The notes beneath the pieces are model-generated. The model made no database searches and was not told the DNA's origin. It saw nothing but the letters and a program-made list of their open reading frames with translations. This document shows positions 35,909 through 46,276 of a DNA stretch of 64,000 bases, in pieces. A program made the position numbers and the translations under genes. Source of the stretch: Serendipita indica DSM 11827 (lineage: Eukaryota; Basidiomycota; Agaricomycetes; Sebacinales; Serendipitaceae); assembly GCA_910890315.1 (NCBI GenBank), contig CAJVGD010000036.1, positions 1 through 64,000 on the forward strand. The letters run 5' to 3'. Within the stretch, counting starts at the first letter, position 1; each line of letters begins with the position of its first letter.

Positions 35909-37345
35909 ACAGTTACGCAGTCCCCAGCTCGCGAAATAGCCGATTCATAGAGGACAACAGCCAGACTGAACGTTGGGTATTGTCCAACTCTGGTCCAGAC
36001 TGACTGAGGTACCAGTAGCATATTCCTCGAGTGAGGGAGAGGGAGAGATTGGGATCCGGCCTGGTGGGGGTTTCTATTCACGGGCAACGTGTCGGAGTCT
36101 CCATTCCAGTGTAAGAAACAGAGCTTGGGAACCCTCCCGGATACGTTGTCAACTGGTTATGGCCGACATCTGACAGACGGCGGTTCTTGGTTGATGATCA
36201 AATTGTTTGGTCGTCTGTGGATTCTGTAGAATATAGCGAAATACGAATGCTATCTTGTAATGTGTGGCCTGCGAGTGGCGTGCGTGGTACCCCGAAATTT
36301 GGACTTCGCCAGAAGATCTAGACATCAACGCGTTCTGGGAGAGAGCTCGGTTGGTCTAGGGGACGCGATATCTTCAGATTCGTACTCTTCTCGTGCAAGA
36401 ACTCGTCCTCTTCGACTCGGCACGTCGCCAACATTGGGATTGGAAATAGCCACAGCGCAGTTTATCGGTACGTTGCGCACCCCCAGCTATCCAAATTATC
36501 TCCTGTTATGGACATGCTGACACTGTATCACGTGTGTAGAGCTACACTCGACGAGCGCAACATTCCTGGCCCCGCCTGCTGCTCAACGCCGATAACAGCA
36601 ACCGCCAGACGTCACCATTTTACATCGCTCTTGTTTATCCACGACTTAGAATCCATCTACACCTTTTCATAATTCACAGGTGAGCTCGTTGTCTCGCTCG
36701 CCGCAGCCTCTATGCACGTGTTCTCTCGCCATCAACATTGGCATTCGCTTAGTCTTATTACGCTCTCGTCGCCCCATTCAACGTTGGCCACTTTGCTGAC
36801 ATACCACAGATAACATGGCAAAGAAAAAGAAGGCAGCAGCAGCGAAGAAAGCTGAGGACGTCCCAACATCCACAGCCCCCACACCCGCCCTCGCATCACC
36901 AGCAGTCGAGAAGTCGCAGGAAGAGGCCTTGGGTGCCCTGATAAGCCAGGTTGACAATGCGGAGACACCAAATCCAGAACCCACTGAAACACCTGCGCCG
37001 GCTGAACCAGTCGTCGAAACTCCTGCTCCAGAGGGTGGAAATGAGGTGGAAGAAGGTGCAGCTGCAACCACAGAACCAGCACAGGAATCTGCAGCAGCAA
37101 AGAAGAAAAAGAAGAAGAAGAAAACGGGTGCTGGTGCTGGTGGAGGCGAGACCAAGGACGACGAGGCGCCTGTGGAGAATGCTGGACAGGAAGAGACAAA
37201 GGAGGAACCACCAGTTGCTCCTCAGCAAACTGAGGAAGAAACGGAAGCTGCGCGTCTCAAAGCTGAGGAGGAGGAGGCAGAGGCCGCTCGCAAAAAGGCT
37301 GAAGAGGAGCTTCTCGCATCTGTTGCTGAGCCGACTACAACCGCA
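35909..37345 (+). repeat. Direct repeat, left copy (promoter and 5' part of the coiled-coil gene)
   Basis: Matches 50993-52426 in the same orientation over about 1.43 kb with only scattered substitutions and one 3-bp in-frame difference (GAGGAGGAG against GAGGAG). It covers about 770 bp upstream, a 5'UTR intron (36680-36809) and the first ~175 codons. Homology starts at ACAG[T/C]TACGCAG on both sides and stops after ACCGCA. High identity indicates a recent event. Confidence 0.95.
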
Positions 37346-37480
37346 ATCACTCGTATGGACCATTGCCCGCGTAACGTACCTTGGTATGATCTCTGCCCCG
37401 ACTGCTTTCAAGCTCGGTATGTACATCGATCCACCCAGCCCGTCTGTCCCCAGCCATGTTCTAAATCCCTCGCAGTATGA
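36815..37480 (+). CDS. Truncated, chimeric copy of the coiled-coil gene
   Basis: Frame of 221 codons. The first ~177 residues (MAKKKKAAAAKKAEDVPTS onward, with a lysine run and Ala/Pro/Glu-rich stretches) equal the N-terminus of the 1627-residue protein at 51899. At 37346 the sequence switches to unrelated DNA that stays open for 44 residues, starting ITRMDHCPRNVPWYDLCPDC. Promoter and 5'UTR intron are complete, so transcription is plausible. It lacks all coiled-coil and C-terminal parts. Whether a stable protein is made is unknown; it may be a 5' gene fragment with an accidental frame. Confidence 0.55.
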   Translation: MAKKKKAAAAKKAEDVPTSTAPTPALASPAVEKSQEEALGALISQVDNAETPNPEPTETPAPAEPVVETPAPEGGNEVEEGAAATTEPAQESAAAKKKKKKKKTGAGAGGGETKDDEAPVENAGQEETKEEPPVAPQQTEEETEAARLKAEEEEAEAARKKAEEELLASVAEPTTTAITRMDHCPRNVPWYDLCPDCFQARYVHRSTQPVCPQPCSKSLAV

Positions 37481-37728
37481 CGAATTGTTTGCGAGTTTGA
37501 TTCTTCAATCGTCGCATAACATCGTCCCGCCCTCAAATTCACTATTTGATCGTGCCAATAGCAGTTCGGGTCGGGTTCCGGGCAGCTCAACCTCCCGGCC
37601 CATTCGCCGTCCACGCTCACGAAAAACATCGGGTTCCAGGCCGAGATCCACGGTGCCTACACCATCCGAACTCCTTGAAGATTGCTATCCTCTTCGCTTT
37701 GGGGACGGTGCACGTCGAGGCAGCAGGT
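37346..37728. other. Foreign segment between truncated gene and transposon end
   Basis: About 380 bp with no match elsewhere in the window. On the plus strand it can be read as two exons of an unidentified gene: one with MDHCPRNVPWYDLCPDCFQA (Cys spacing C-x9-C-x2-C) followed by a GTATGT donor near 37419, and one with YDELFASLILQ and a basic Ser/Arg stretch. It replaces what should be the left target flank of the transposon. Confidence 0.5.
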
Positions 37729-38862
37729 GCAGTCAGGCACGAGGCAAAACTGCGATCTTCCCCTAAGAAAAAGTACGCAGTTCTGCCTGTGATGACAGGG
37801 GCAAGACTGTAATGAGTTCAGGAGTGGCACCGTGTATATAGCTCGGTTATGTATGGCCTCGGCCTCCATTCTAATTTGATCTTGTGAGTTCAACAGCGCT
37901 AGTGAAAGGAGTTCACACCCACATCGGTAAGCAAGGGGCGGAACTCACGACCCAACCGGTGCTGCTCATCTGCTTTGAGTTCAGGTTTTCCCCATATGCA
38001 TTCACCAGCAACTGTACAAACCAGCTTGTGAATTCACGAGCAATTCCGGCAGGACTGTTGCTCCTTTGCTTGGCTCAGGGGCACTCGCGGAATTTGGCAA
38101 TTATTCACTCCCAAGTCGACCTGTGAGTCCACAGCAAGGTCAATATCTCCGAAGGAATTCACTAGCAGTTGTACAAGCGGTCAATGAATTCACACGCTAG
38201 TACGGCGAGGCCCATGGCCACAGGAACTCACTTGCCATTGTACAAACGACCATGAGTTCACGAAAGATATCGTGGACATGACATAGACAGATGCTTCTTT
38301 GGTAATTCAGGCAAGCCGGTGAAGTGTGCCGCTGATCACAGTCAGACAAACGGCCCATGAACTCACGGATAGCTGCGGCGGAGTTGACATACATGACCGC
38401 CAATCTTGTACTGAGAACAGCGGGCAAAGTGTAGCGCCAAAGAAATTCACTTGGAAGGGGACAAACGACCCGTGAATTCACATATAGGCACGGTGGAGTT
38501 GATATACATCACCGCTAATCTTGTATTGAGAACAGCGGGCAAAGTGTAGCGCCGAAGAAATTCACTTGGAAGTGGACAAACGACCCATGAATTCACGTAT
38601 AGGCACGGTGGGATTGGCATAAATGACTGCTATTCTGGGAATTCAGGGTGACCGGCAAACCATGCCACCGAAGAAATTCACTTTGGAAGTGGACAAACGA
38701 CCCATGAATTCCTGGATAGCCGTCTGGGGCTGACGTATGCACTACCTTCTTTGGTTAGCATTTTGAATGAACTCGCATGCGTCTTTGCAAACTGCTGATG
38801 AGTTCACGAATATTCCTGGCAGAATTTATGATTGCTACCGCAGTTCACTCAGGGTCATAGCA
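37729..38862 (+). repeat. Left terminal inverted repeat with subterminal motif array
   Basis: Inverted match to 49849-50984. Contains about eight copies of a ~40-bp composite motif, TTCAC, then a 19-22 bp spacer usually with ACAAACGACC, then TGAATTCACG, near 37999, 38154, 38223, 38343, 38442, 38557, 38673 and 38766. Spacing is mostly 75-155 bp; units 5-7 also share flanking sequence (AACAGCGGGCAAAGTGTAGCG). A probable set of transposase binding sites. The 80-codon frames inside are shadows. Confidence 0.9.
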
Positions 38863-38925
38863 GACATGTTCACCAGCCTGTCGGTAATATATTTCTTGAG
38901 TGCCGCGAAAAACTTCTCCCTGTCC

Positions 38926-39656
38926 ATGGATTTGACGCAATCCCTAGAGGAAGCTCGCACTGCGACTCAAGCAGGCCCGCCTCCTGGCGCTGAGCCATTT
39001 GACGATTCCAAGTTTTTTGATTATCAATTTCATGGACCTAGAGGTGTGGTGGTGCTGGAAAGACATGACACGCTTGCTAATAAATCCCCTTTTGTGCAGA
39101 TATCCATGATTACTGGAAACTCATTATCTCGGGTAAAAAATGGGAGCTTGTTTTTGCGCATTGTATTCATCGCTACACCGACATACCTGACGAGGCTTTG
39201 TCCCGCATCGAGAACTCGTTCAAAGAACTAGAACAACGACTCTGGAGCGATGCTATCCAGCTTGCACGCTGGTATTGTCAGTATTCGCGGCGAGATGAGA
39301 AAGAGAATTTCATTCGAACCATGGTCAATGGGTACCAAGAGATTGACCAAGCCCGCAGCTGGGTTAGGCGGCTTGACACCTGTTCCTTTGAGGAAAAGGT
39401 TCATTGTATGCTCGCAAGACATATTCATCACCCTGAGAAGGAGGTAGAGCAGATGATCAATCAGCTTCGCGAGGCCAGTTACCAACGAACCCAGTCGCTC
39501 TTTTCCGAGTTCCATATTGACGAAGACAATCATTGGGCTCTCAAAACCGATGAGGAGTTTTATGAAGATGGCTTAGATAGTGATGATATGCCCGTTTCGA
39601 ATGGGTTGAGCTCATGGGATGCTGACGAGCGCGCGTGTGTACCAAATGTTCTATAG
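38926..39656 (+). CDS. Transposon cargo gene 1, unknown helical protein
   Basis: Two exons, 38926-39043 and 39100-39656, joined by a 56-bp intron with a CTAAT branch site. Product of about 223 residues starts MDLTQSLEEARTATQAG, then FFDYQFHGPRDIHDYWKLI across the junction, ELVFAHCIHRYTDIPDEALS, LARWYCQYSRRDEKENFIRT, and a charged tail. No known domain recognised; predicted mostly helical by composition. It starts 64 bp inside the left inverted repeat, so the repeat likely supplies its promoter, and lies just upstream of and co-directional with the KDZ transposase. Frame is intact. Confidence 0.7.
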
Positions 39657-40564
39657 AGCATGAAATGCAACTGTTTGTCGTGTAAAAGTACCGAGGAAAT
39701 CTAAATACATTGGTTACTGCAAATACCGCACGCTTACTTGCACCTGCCCGTGCCGAGCTAAAAGAATGTCTTCTGTCGTTCAGCTTTGGTCAAGTCGTGC
39801 GACTACTTCTCTTAGCCATATAGACGTGAATAGGCGTCCCAATAGACGCAAGAAATCGCCCACAAAGGCAACACCAGACACTCTACCTGATTCCCTCCGG
39901 TTCGACCATGATGATGGACACCAGCAAATGGATCTCGACATCACAGAACAATCAATTCTTCCTAAGTGTCATACTGCCATGCCAAGAAAGAAGGTACGAG
40001 CTATGAAATTAGTTCTCAGATCATGCGTCGCTCAGTTGAGTAGAACCAACATACCTTTCTTCATGACTGGATCCCCCGTGCTGATGAATATCTGTCTGCA
40101 CTCCTGGATTACGAGTCATTGGCGAATACGAGTCATTGTCAGTGTGGTTCTGGAATCCCCGCTGCGTTTCTTTGCACGAGCTGTGTCGCACCATGCGTCT
40201 GCACTCAGTGTGTAGTGACCTCTCATGCAAAAACACCGTTTCATAGGATCAGAAAGTGGAATGGACTCTTTCTACAAGAGACTTCTCTTGCCGAATTGGG
40301 TCTGGTGGTTTACTGTGGACACGGCGGTCATCCATGTCCAAACTCGACTACTCCAACAAGGCTAATAGATCTTCATCTTGATGGATTTCACCCCTTACGA
40401 ATCTCCTTCTGTGGCTGTGATACGGCTCGAGCAGCTGATATCCAGTTATTTCAATCCCGAATGTTCCCAGCCTCGGTGGATAACCCGAGAACAGTATTCA
40501 CATTTGAAGTACTGGAACACTTCCGCATACTGAATCTCGAGGGAAAGGGGAGCATTCATGCATA

Positions 40565-42107
40565 CAGTTAGCCCAAAAACTGTTCACACCGCCACCTCGG
40601 CCGCCTTGCTACCCCTGTATCGCTCGTATTAGTTAGTCTAAATCTATGTAAAGGTCATTTGAGTATACTTCAGTATCTTTTTTATATCTGAAAGAGATGT
40701 CAAGAGTTTAGAAACTGTGTAGATCTAGAAATCGAGGTACAAAAAGGGAGACTCTCGTGAATAGTTTTTGTGCATTTTGTGACACACCCCTAGATCACGT
40801 GAATTAGAGTTCTAGCAGCCTTGTAAACAGTTACAAATAACGGAATGAGATATATAAGGGTCATTAGAGTCATTGGTATGTCGCTATCACATCATGTCAC
40901 CTCTCTCCAAGCAGAAACAGCTCGAACTTCGTCATCTGCTTTTGGCGGGCAAATCCTACTCGTCTATTAGCAAAAGTCTTGGTATTGCACCTCCAACTAT
41001 CTCAAAATATAAGAAGAAATGGGATTTGGAGCTTACCCATAAGCCTGGTGGCCGTCCTACCAAGGTTTCAGAGCGTACTCGGAGTGCAGCCGTGCGCCTG
41101 GCACTTGGCAGCAAGACCTATACTGCCAGGAGAGTAAAGCAAGCACTCGGAATCAACATCTGCACACAGACAGTCCGTAATGTGCTCAAAGAGGAGGGGC
41201 TTAAGGCCTATGTCAAGGTCAAGAAGCCCTTACTTACTCGGAGGCACATGAAGGCTCGTCTTGATTTTGCCTACAAGTACCGCCACTGGACTCCTGAAGA
41301 CTGGGATCGAGTTATATTCTCAGATGAGACCAAAATCAATCGATGTGGCTCTGATGGGAAGAAGTGGTGTTGGAGGGAGAAGGGATCCAAGCGACAGCAG
41401 CATCAGCAGACGAGCACAGTCAAGCATGGAGGAGGCCATGTGATGATATGGGGATGCTTCAGCACGTCTGGACGAGGAAAAATGTGCAACATTGATGGTA
41501 TTATGGATGCTGAGAAGTATGCTCGCATCCTTGACCAGAATCTCCTCGCTTCAGCCCGCAGCCTTCGACTCACACACGAGGAGGATTCATCTTCCAGCAG
41601 GACAACGACCCAAAGCACGCCTCAGCAACAGCTCGAGACTGGTTTGAAACTCATGAAATCAGACTTCTTGACTGGCCTTCTCAGTCCCCCGACCTCAATC
41701 CGATCGAAAACCTGTGGAGAGAGCTCAAAATGATTCTCAACGATTATCCCACCTGGCCGAGCAGTATAGACGAACTAGTGAGACGAATTGAAGTGGAATG
41801 GGGGCGTATATCAAAGGAGAAGTGTGAGAAGTACATTAGAACTATGCCCAATAGACTGGAGGCGGTAATTAGGGCGAAAGGGGGTAGCATTGACTATTGA
41901 ACAAAAACTATTCACGAGAGCCTCCGTTTTTGTACCTCGATTTCTAGATCTACAGCGTTTCTGAACTCTTAATATCACTCTCAGATATAGATAAGATACT
42001 AAAGTCTTATAAAAAGTCCTATACATAGATTTAGACTAACTATTACGAACAGTACAGGGGTAGCAAGGCGGCCGGGGTGGCGGTGTGAACAGTTTTTGGG
42101 CTAACTG
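40565..42107 (+). mobile_element. Tc1-like (DD34E) DNA transposon nested in the KDZ transposase
   Basis: Perfectly bounded 1543-bp element: inverted ends CAGTTAGCCCAAAAACTGTT at 40565 and their complement ending at 42107, matching over about 55 bp with one or two mismatches, flanked by TA on both sides (40563-40564 and 42108-42109), the Tc1/mariner target duplication. Carries one transposase frame on the plus strand. Confidence 0.95.
40894..41900 (+). pseudogene. Tc1-like transposase, one frameshift
   Basis: Starts MSPLSKQKQLELRHLLLAGK, a helix-turn-helix (SISKSLGIAPPTISKYKK), a second with TARRVKQALGI, then catalytic FSDETKINRC (first Asp) and VMIWGCFSTSGRGK. In the next frame come FIFQQDNDPKHASATA (second Asp) and SQSPDLNPIENLWRELKMI (Glu), ending KGGSIDY at 41900. 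The switch lies near 41580. Spacing fits DD34E. Given the intact ends it could still be moved by a related enzyme acting in trans. Confidence 0.88.
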
Positions 42108-44666
42108 TACACCGAAGCTTTATGTCGTCTCACTAGCAGTCGTGATGGAACAAGCAATATCCCGGTGGGTGTTTGGTGCTGTATGGAAGGGATTTCTCAC
42201 CGATTATTATAGGATCGTGTGAGAGAATTCAGACGTGTTGCTCGTCAATGGAGTTATTTAATAGCACGAAGGGACTCAGGCGTCTATGGAACCAGAACAA
42301 GCCACTCGTCCCAATTATGCTCAAAATGTCCCGCATGCCCACAGCCTGGAATAAACGTCGATGAGAATTGGCAGGAAACAACACCAGAAGATAAGTGGTA
42401 CGACGCCTTGCCATGCTCTAATATCTGACTAATTATTTTTGGATTAGGTGGCTATTGCGACGATATGTTCACTTTGGTGCAAACTTTCGCCTGGCCCTAT
42501 CAAAGCAAGAAAAACGATGCTCACTTGATACAGCATTGTGGATGGATGGTGGATTCTTTGCTGATCCACAACAGTATCGTGATTATTTGTCAACTGTGAG
42601 CACGGTTCAACAAGAGGTGAGTATATTCGGTCTTGCTATCCCGGTCTCACTTAGTGGCCAAGACTTCCGACTGCTCAAATTATCGTGCTGTTTCAAACAT
42701 ATCACGGAGCCGATTCAATAAACTTGAAGTTACTGGCATTGCGGGAGCCGTTTGTAGGCACGAGTGTGCAATTCCTCAAGGATTTGTTGACTTGTTCAAA
42801 GGCGAGCGGTAAGTGACCATCTCTCCAGTCATTATTAACTGTAATATATTTCCGAATCAGCTACGTCAACTCGGACTTTGCAATTTCACGTATTGTGACC
42901 CAAATGAATGGAATCCGGGATGTCGCCCTCACCTATGACATAGCCTGTCAATACAGCCGCAACTTCCAGAGACGATTTGATTCACTAGCCGCCTTTCTCC
43001 GGCTACCACCGCATTTGCGAATCATTTTTTTGGTTCCCAAATTCCATCTTCCAGCCCATAAAGAAGCATGTCGTTATCAGTACTCACTCAATTTCTGCAA
43101 GAATGTTGGACGCACAGATGGGGAAGCTATTGAGCGCTTCTGGAGTGCCCATAACTATCTCTCTGGCAGCACGATGCGCACGAGCCCATGTTCCCGACAA
43201 GATGCCCTCAATTTCCACTTCAACTACTGGAACTGGAGGAAAACACGCAAGATGGGTGGGTCGCTCTCTTCGGATTGATACTGGGAGCTAACTATGTGAA
43301 GGCAAAACGCTACTAAAGCGTCTTCAGAATGCACGAGAAATGCTTGTTCAGCATACAATCCTCCTTGCTGACCTACGAGATAGTGTGGGGGTTGAGAAAT
43401 CCACGGTATGAGCACGCTTCCCCACAGGCTTCTCACTGGAATGATCTTAGGTATGGTCACAACTAGAGGACAACTACATGATAAGGCAGGGTGAACACAC
43501 CATTTATCAAACACTCGCAGATCGAGGTGCGTTGCCTTCTCAACAAGAAATGCCACTAAGCTTCTGTAGCTCCAACGCGGTTACAAGTTTTGCAGAGATT
43601 AACCCAATTCAACAATGATCTCCAGCCGTTAGGAGCTGAAGATGACAATCGTCCAGCAATGGTGCTTTGGATCAACGACGGCCTTGAAATTGAAGAACAG
43701 CAGTCAGTCCTTACTTTATATTTCTAGAAGTAGTCTTATATTACCACCAGAGCACGACTAATTGTACTTATACAATCTACCATTGGTGGAACGGAGCGTC
43801 AGTTGGTGGAACTCAACCGGAAAAGAGCCAACCTCAGCGAGAGAATAAATGCATGGAAGGCAAGAGCTCCGGATAATGGGCAAGATGATGGTGACGATGA
43901 GCCTACACACAATCCGGAATTACAGAGGCTTATGTTGCCATCTCAGCTGCCATACCACGACCAGAATGAAGAACTTCGGCGGATTGAGAAAGAGCTTCGG
44001 GAAGCTCAGGCCTTCGACTACCTACGTGCTCTCAGAACCAGCCTTGCGGAGAAGATTGCACTGGTGCGTGACAAGGAAACAAACCAACGTGGAAATCAAG
44101 CGAATGCACGAGCACGTTCAGTAATTGATCGTGTTCAGATGCGTATCGACTTTGAGGCATCCAGATATCGCGTTTCATTCAGTGCTCTTCAGAGACTTGG
44201 TGGAGTGGATAATGTGGAGCTCATGCCACTTGCCCCTCAGGACGTTTCCATTGCTAATGTCTTCCGGTTTACATGCGACTTAGAACGTGGCTATAATACT
44301 TCAACATCCTGGATTTGGCGGCGACACGCTGTAGGAGAACAAGCAATGGACAATGACTGGTTAAATGAATGTGAGTTCTGGTCGCATCTGTTTCGAAATC
44401 TCATGTCATTTTTAGTCCTCCGAGTTCGCTTTCTAGAGGCAAAGGTCAACCATGATCGGTGGAAGGAGGAATGCGAGCTTGTGCGTGTGGAGCTTGGATA
44501 CACATATCGCTCATTTCGTCACTGGCAATGGGAATGGATCCAGAAGGCACAGCATAGTCAGGTGGCTGGCGAGGTTGCACATTCTCACCTCATGTCGCAT
44601 CTCTATGCGATGTTGGCCCATGAGGTGGGCGAGATCATTGTTCAAGTTGATCATGGTGGAGCATAG

Positions 44667-45609
44667 TAATACAAACTTGTGCACTTGAATCGTAACATCA
44701 TACTCTGGGTAATCCAAATAAGCTCTCCAGTTTGAAATCCAATGTCGAGATGCCTAGCCAACAGAGTGCTGACTATGGTCAATATGAATTCACAAATCAG
44801 TGAGCCTGAACAAATTTGAAATGAACTCATGTTGCAACATTTACAAGGCCAGGATGAGCGACGACCATGAGCTTCCAAACCATGAATTGAATACTTGAGT
44901 ACTTAGTGCTTCTCCCTATATCCACGAATACTCGAAACAAGCAACAAGTTAATTTGATGTGGAGATCGCATTTGATAGCACTTGTCACGCAGTGGCAGAG
45001 TGGCAATGCAAAGGAGCGGATATAAATTGTGGAGATTTGATCGTGTTTACCTCATTCTGTTTGCTTACTGCTCTGTCTGAGACTTTTTGTTCATTGTCTA
45101 GGTGCAATTATTACACAACTCCACGATATGTCGACAGAACTGAACTGCAAGATATGCATCAAGCTGAGATCGCTTGATTCAACACTTGGTTTCATATTCT
45201 TCCGCATACTATTTCCACCTTTTTTTTGCCTTATATCGGGCATGGGATGACTGTCGTTGCGAGTTGAGCATAAAAATGAACAGTTCAGTCAAATTGCATT
45301 AGAGCCTATAGGCCACGGGTGGTGTTAGAATTCAGATAATTATACACTAAGATCTATCTTATGTCATTTAGAGAGCCATTTATGTAGTCCATGGTCCTTG
45401 TAATGTCTAAAGCGGGATTTTCTGGAGCCAATATCACTATTTCTTTGGGGAAATCTGGATTGGCGAAAGAAAAGTGCAAAACAAGCATTTTAATTTCACT
45501 TTTACGTTGAATGACAGAGACGAAACTGCGAAATAGTATCTCCTTAGCGCTCCAGGAAGCCGCCAAACTTATTGGCCCACGCAACTCGTCTCTCTTACAG
45601 ATGGAGATA
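44667..45609. other. KDZ element interior, no gene
   Basis: A/T-rich sequence between the transposase 3' end and the HSP70 fragment; no supported frame. Confidence 0.5.
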
Positions 45610-46255
45610 TGTTAGGATAGACAAATCAGGTATTCCTGTGGCTTCCTCATTGCATACTTCCCATAGCAACCCTTGGGATAGGTGGAGAACATCTCAAGCT
45701 TCTCGGTTGGGACGGCGGTGTTGCATGTGATGAGAGTGGTCATGACACCACCAGGAGTCTCAATGTCAGTGGAGAGTGGGGCCATATTGTGAAAGAGAAT
45801 CTCCTGGGTCTTCTCCGAGGTGTCACCCGAGGGTATGATAGCATGGACAGTGGCACCATAGACGACGCGTGATGGCCTAGTCTGGGTTGATGCTCTTGTT
45901 GGCCTCCTTGCTGTTGAAGAAGTCAGAGACGATACATGAGATACGGGTCGAGCCACCAAAGAGGTCGATTTTATGGACGTTCGACTTGTCATTCCGCAAG
46001 TCTCTTAAGGCCTTCTTGACCAGGTCGTGGGTACCGCCATAGAAGAGGTCATAGGAAAGCCCTTTGAAATGAGCATGGATAATGGAGGTGTGGAAGTCGA
46101 TGCCCTCAAAGAGCGGGTCAATTTCGATGGTGGTCTGAATGGGCAGCCGAGGAGAGGGTGCGCTTCGCACACTCGCAAGCAGTATGAAGACGGCGGAGGG
46201 CACGAGCGTTCGAAGAGAGATCCTTCTTGTGCTTGCGCTTGAATTCTTGGACGAT
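45610..46255 (-). pseudogene. HSP70 fragment carried in the transposon
   Basis: Minus-strand pieces correspond to the second half of the HSP70 ATPase domain and start of the substrate-binding domain. Readable: [14 protein letters not shown] near 46240, [35 protein letters not shown] (cf. VLVGGSTRIPKIQ), NKSINPD, then in a shifted frame [20 protein letters not shown] and [20 protein letters not shown]. It corresponds to roughly residues 240-420 of a cytosolic HSP70, with at least two frame changes and many substitutions, and no introns. It sits directly behind the 3' end of cargo gene 2. Host-derived sequence captured by the element is the simplest reading. Confidence 0.85.
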
Positions 46256-46276
46256 CACAAGAAACAGGTAGTATGA

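Larger units (their letters stand above)
39766..44666 (+). pseudogene. CxC2-KDZ transposase gene, interrupted
   Basis: N-terminal CxC2 zinc-binding domain: CQCGSGIPAAFLCTSCVAPC, VCTQCVVTSHAKTPFHRI, and later RISFCGCDTARAADIQLF. A Tc1-like element splits the next exon at 40564. After it: TEALCRLTSSRDGTSN, then REFRRVARQWSYLIARRDSG, CPACPQPGIN, WMDGGFFADPQQY, TYDIACQYSRNFQRRF (second acidic residue), VPKFHLPAHKEACRYQYSLN and GRTDGEAIERFWSAHN with the catalytic Glu. The C-terminal helical part (ELNRKRANLSERINAWKA to VQVDHGGA) ends at 44666. Many introns of 45-60 bp. The block usually written DANFRL in this family reads GANFRL near 42475. Part of the TE's own mobilisation machinery; inactive here because of the insertion. 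Confidence 0.85.

Noticed and set aside
35875-36520. Frames in the duplicated upstream block (MPVNRNPHQ..., MCGLRVAC...)
   Set aside because: Present in both copies only because the block is duplicated; they lie in the promoter region and have no domain.
37884-38481. 80-94-codon frames repeated in both inverted repeats (MSSTALVKG..., MNSRVVCPLP...)
   Set aside because: They recur only because the inverted repeats are copies. They have no domain and run through the subterminal motif array.
37999-38810. CRISPR-like look of regularly spaced short motifs
   Set aside because: Eukaryotic context, motif pairs degenerate, spacers partly shared between units; these are subterminal transposon motifs.
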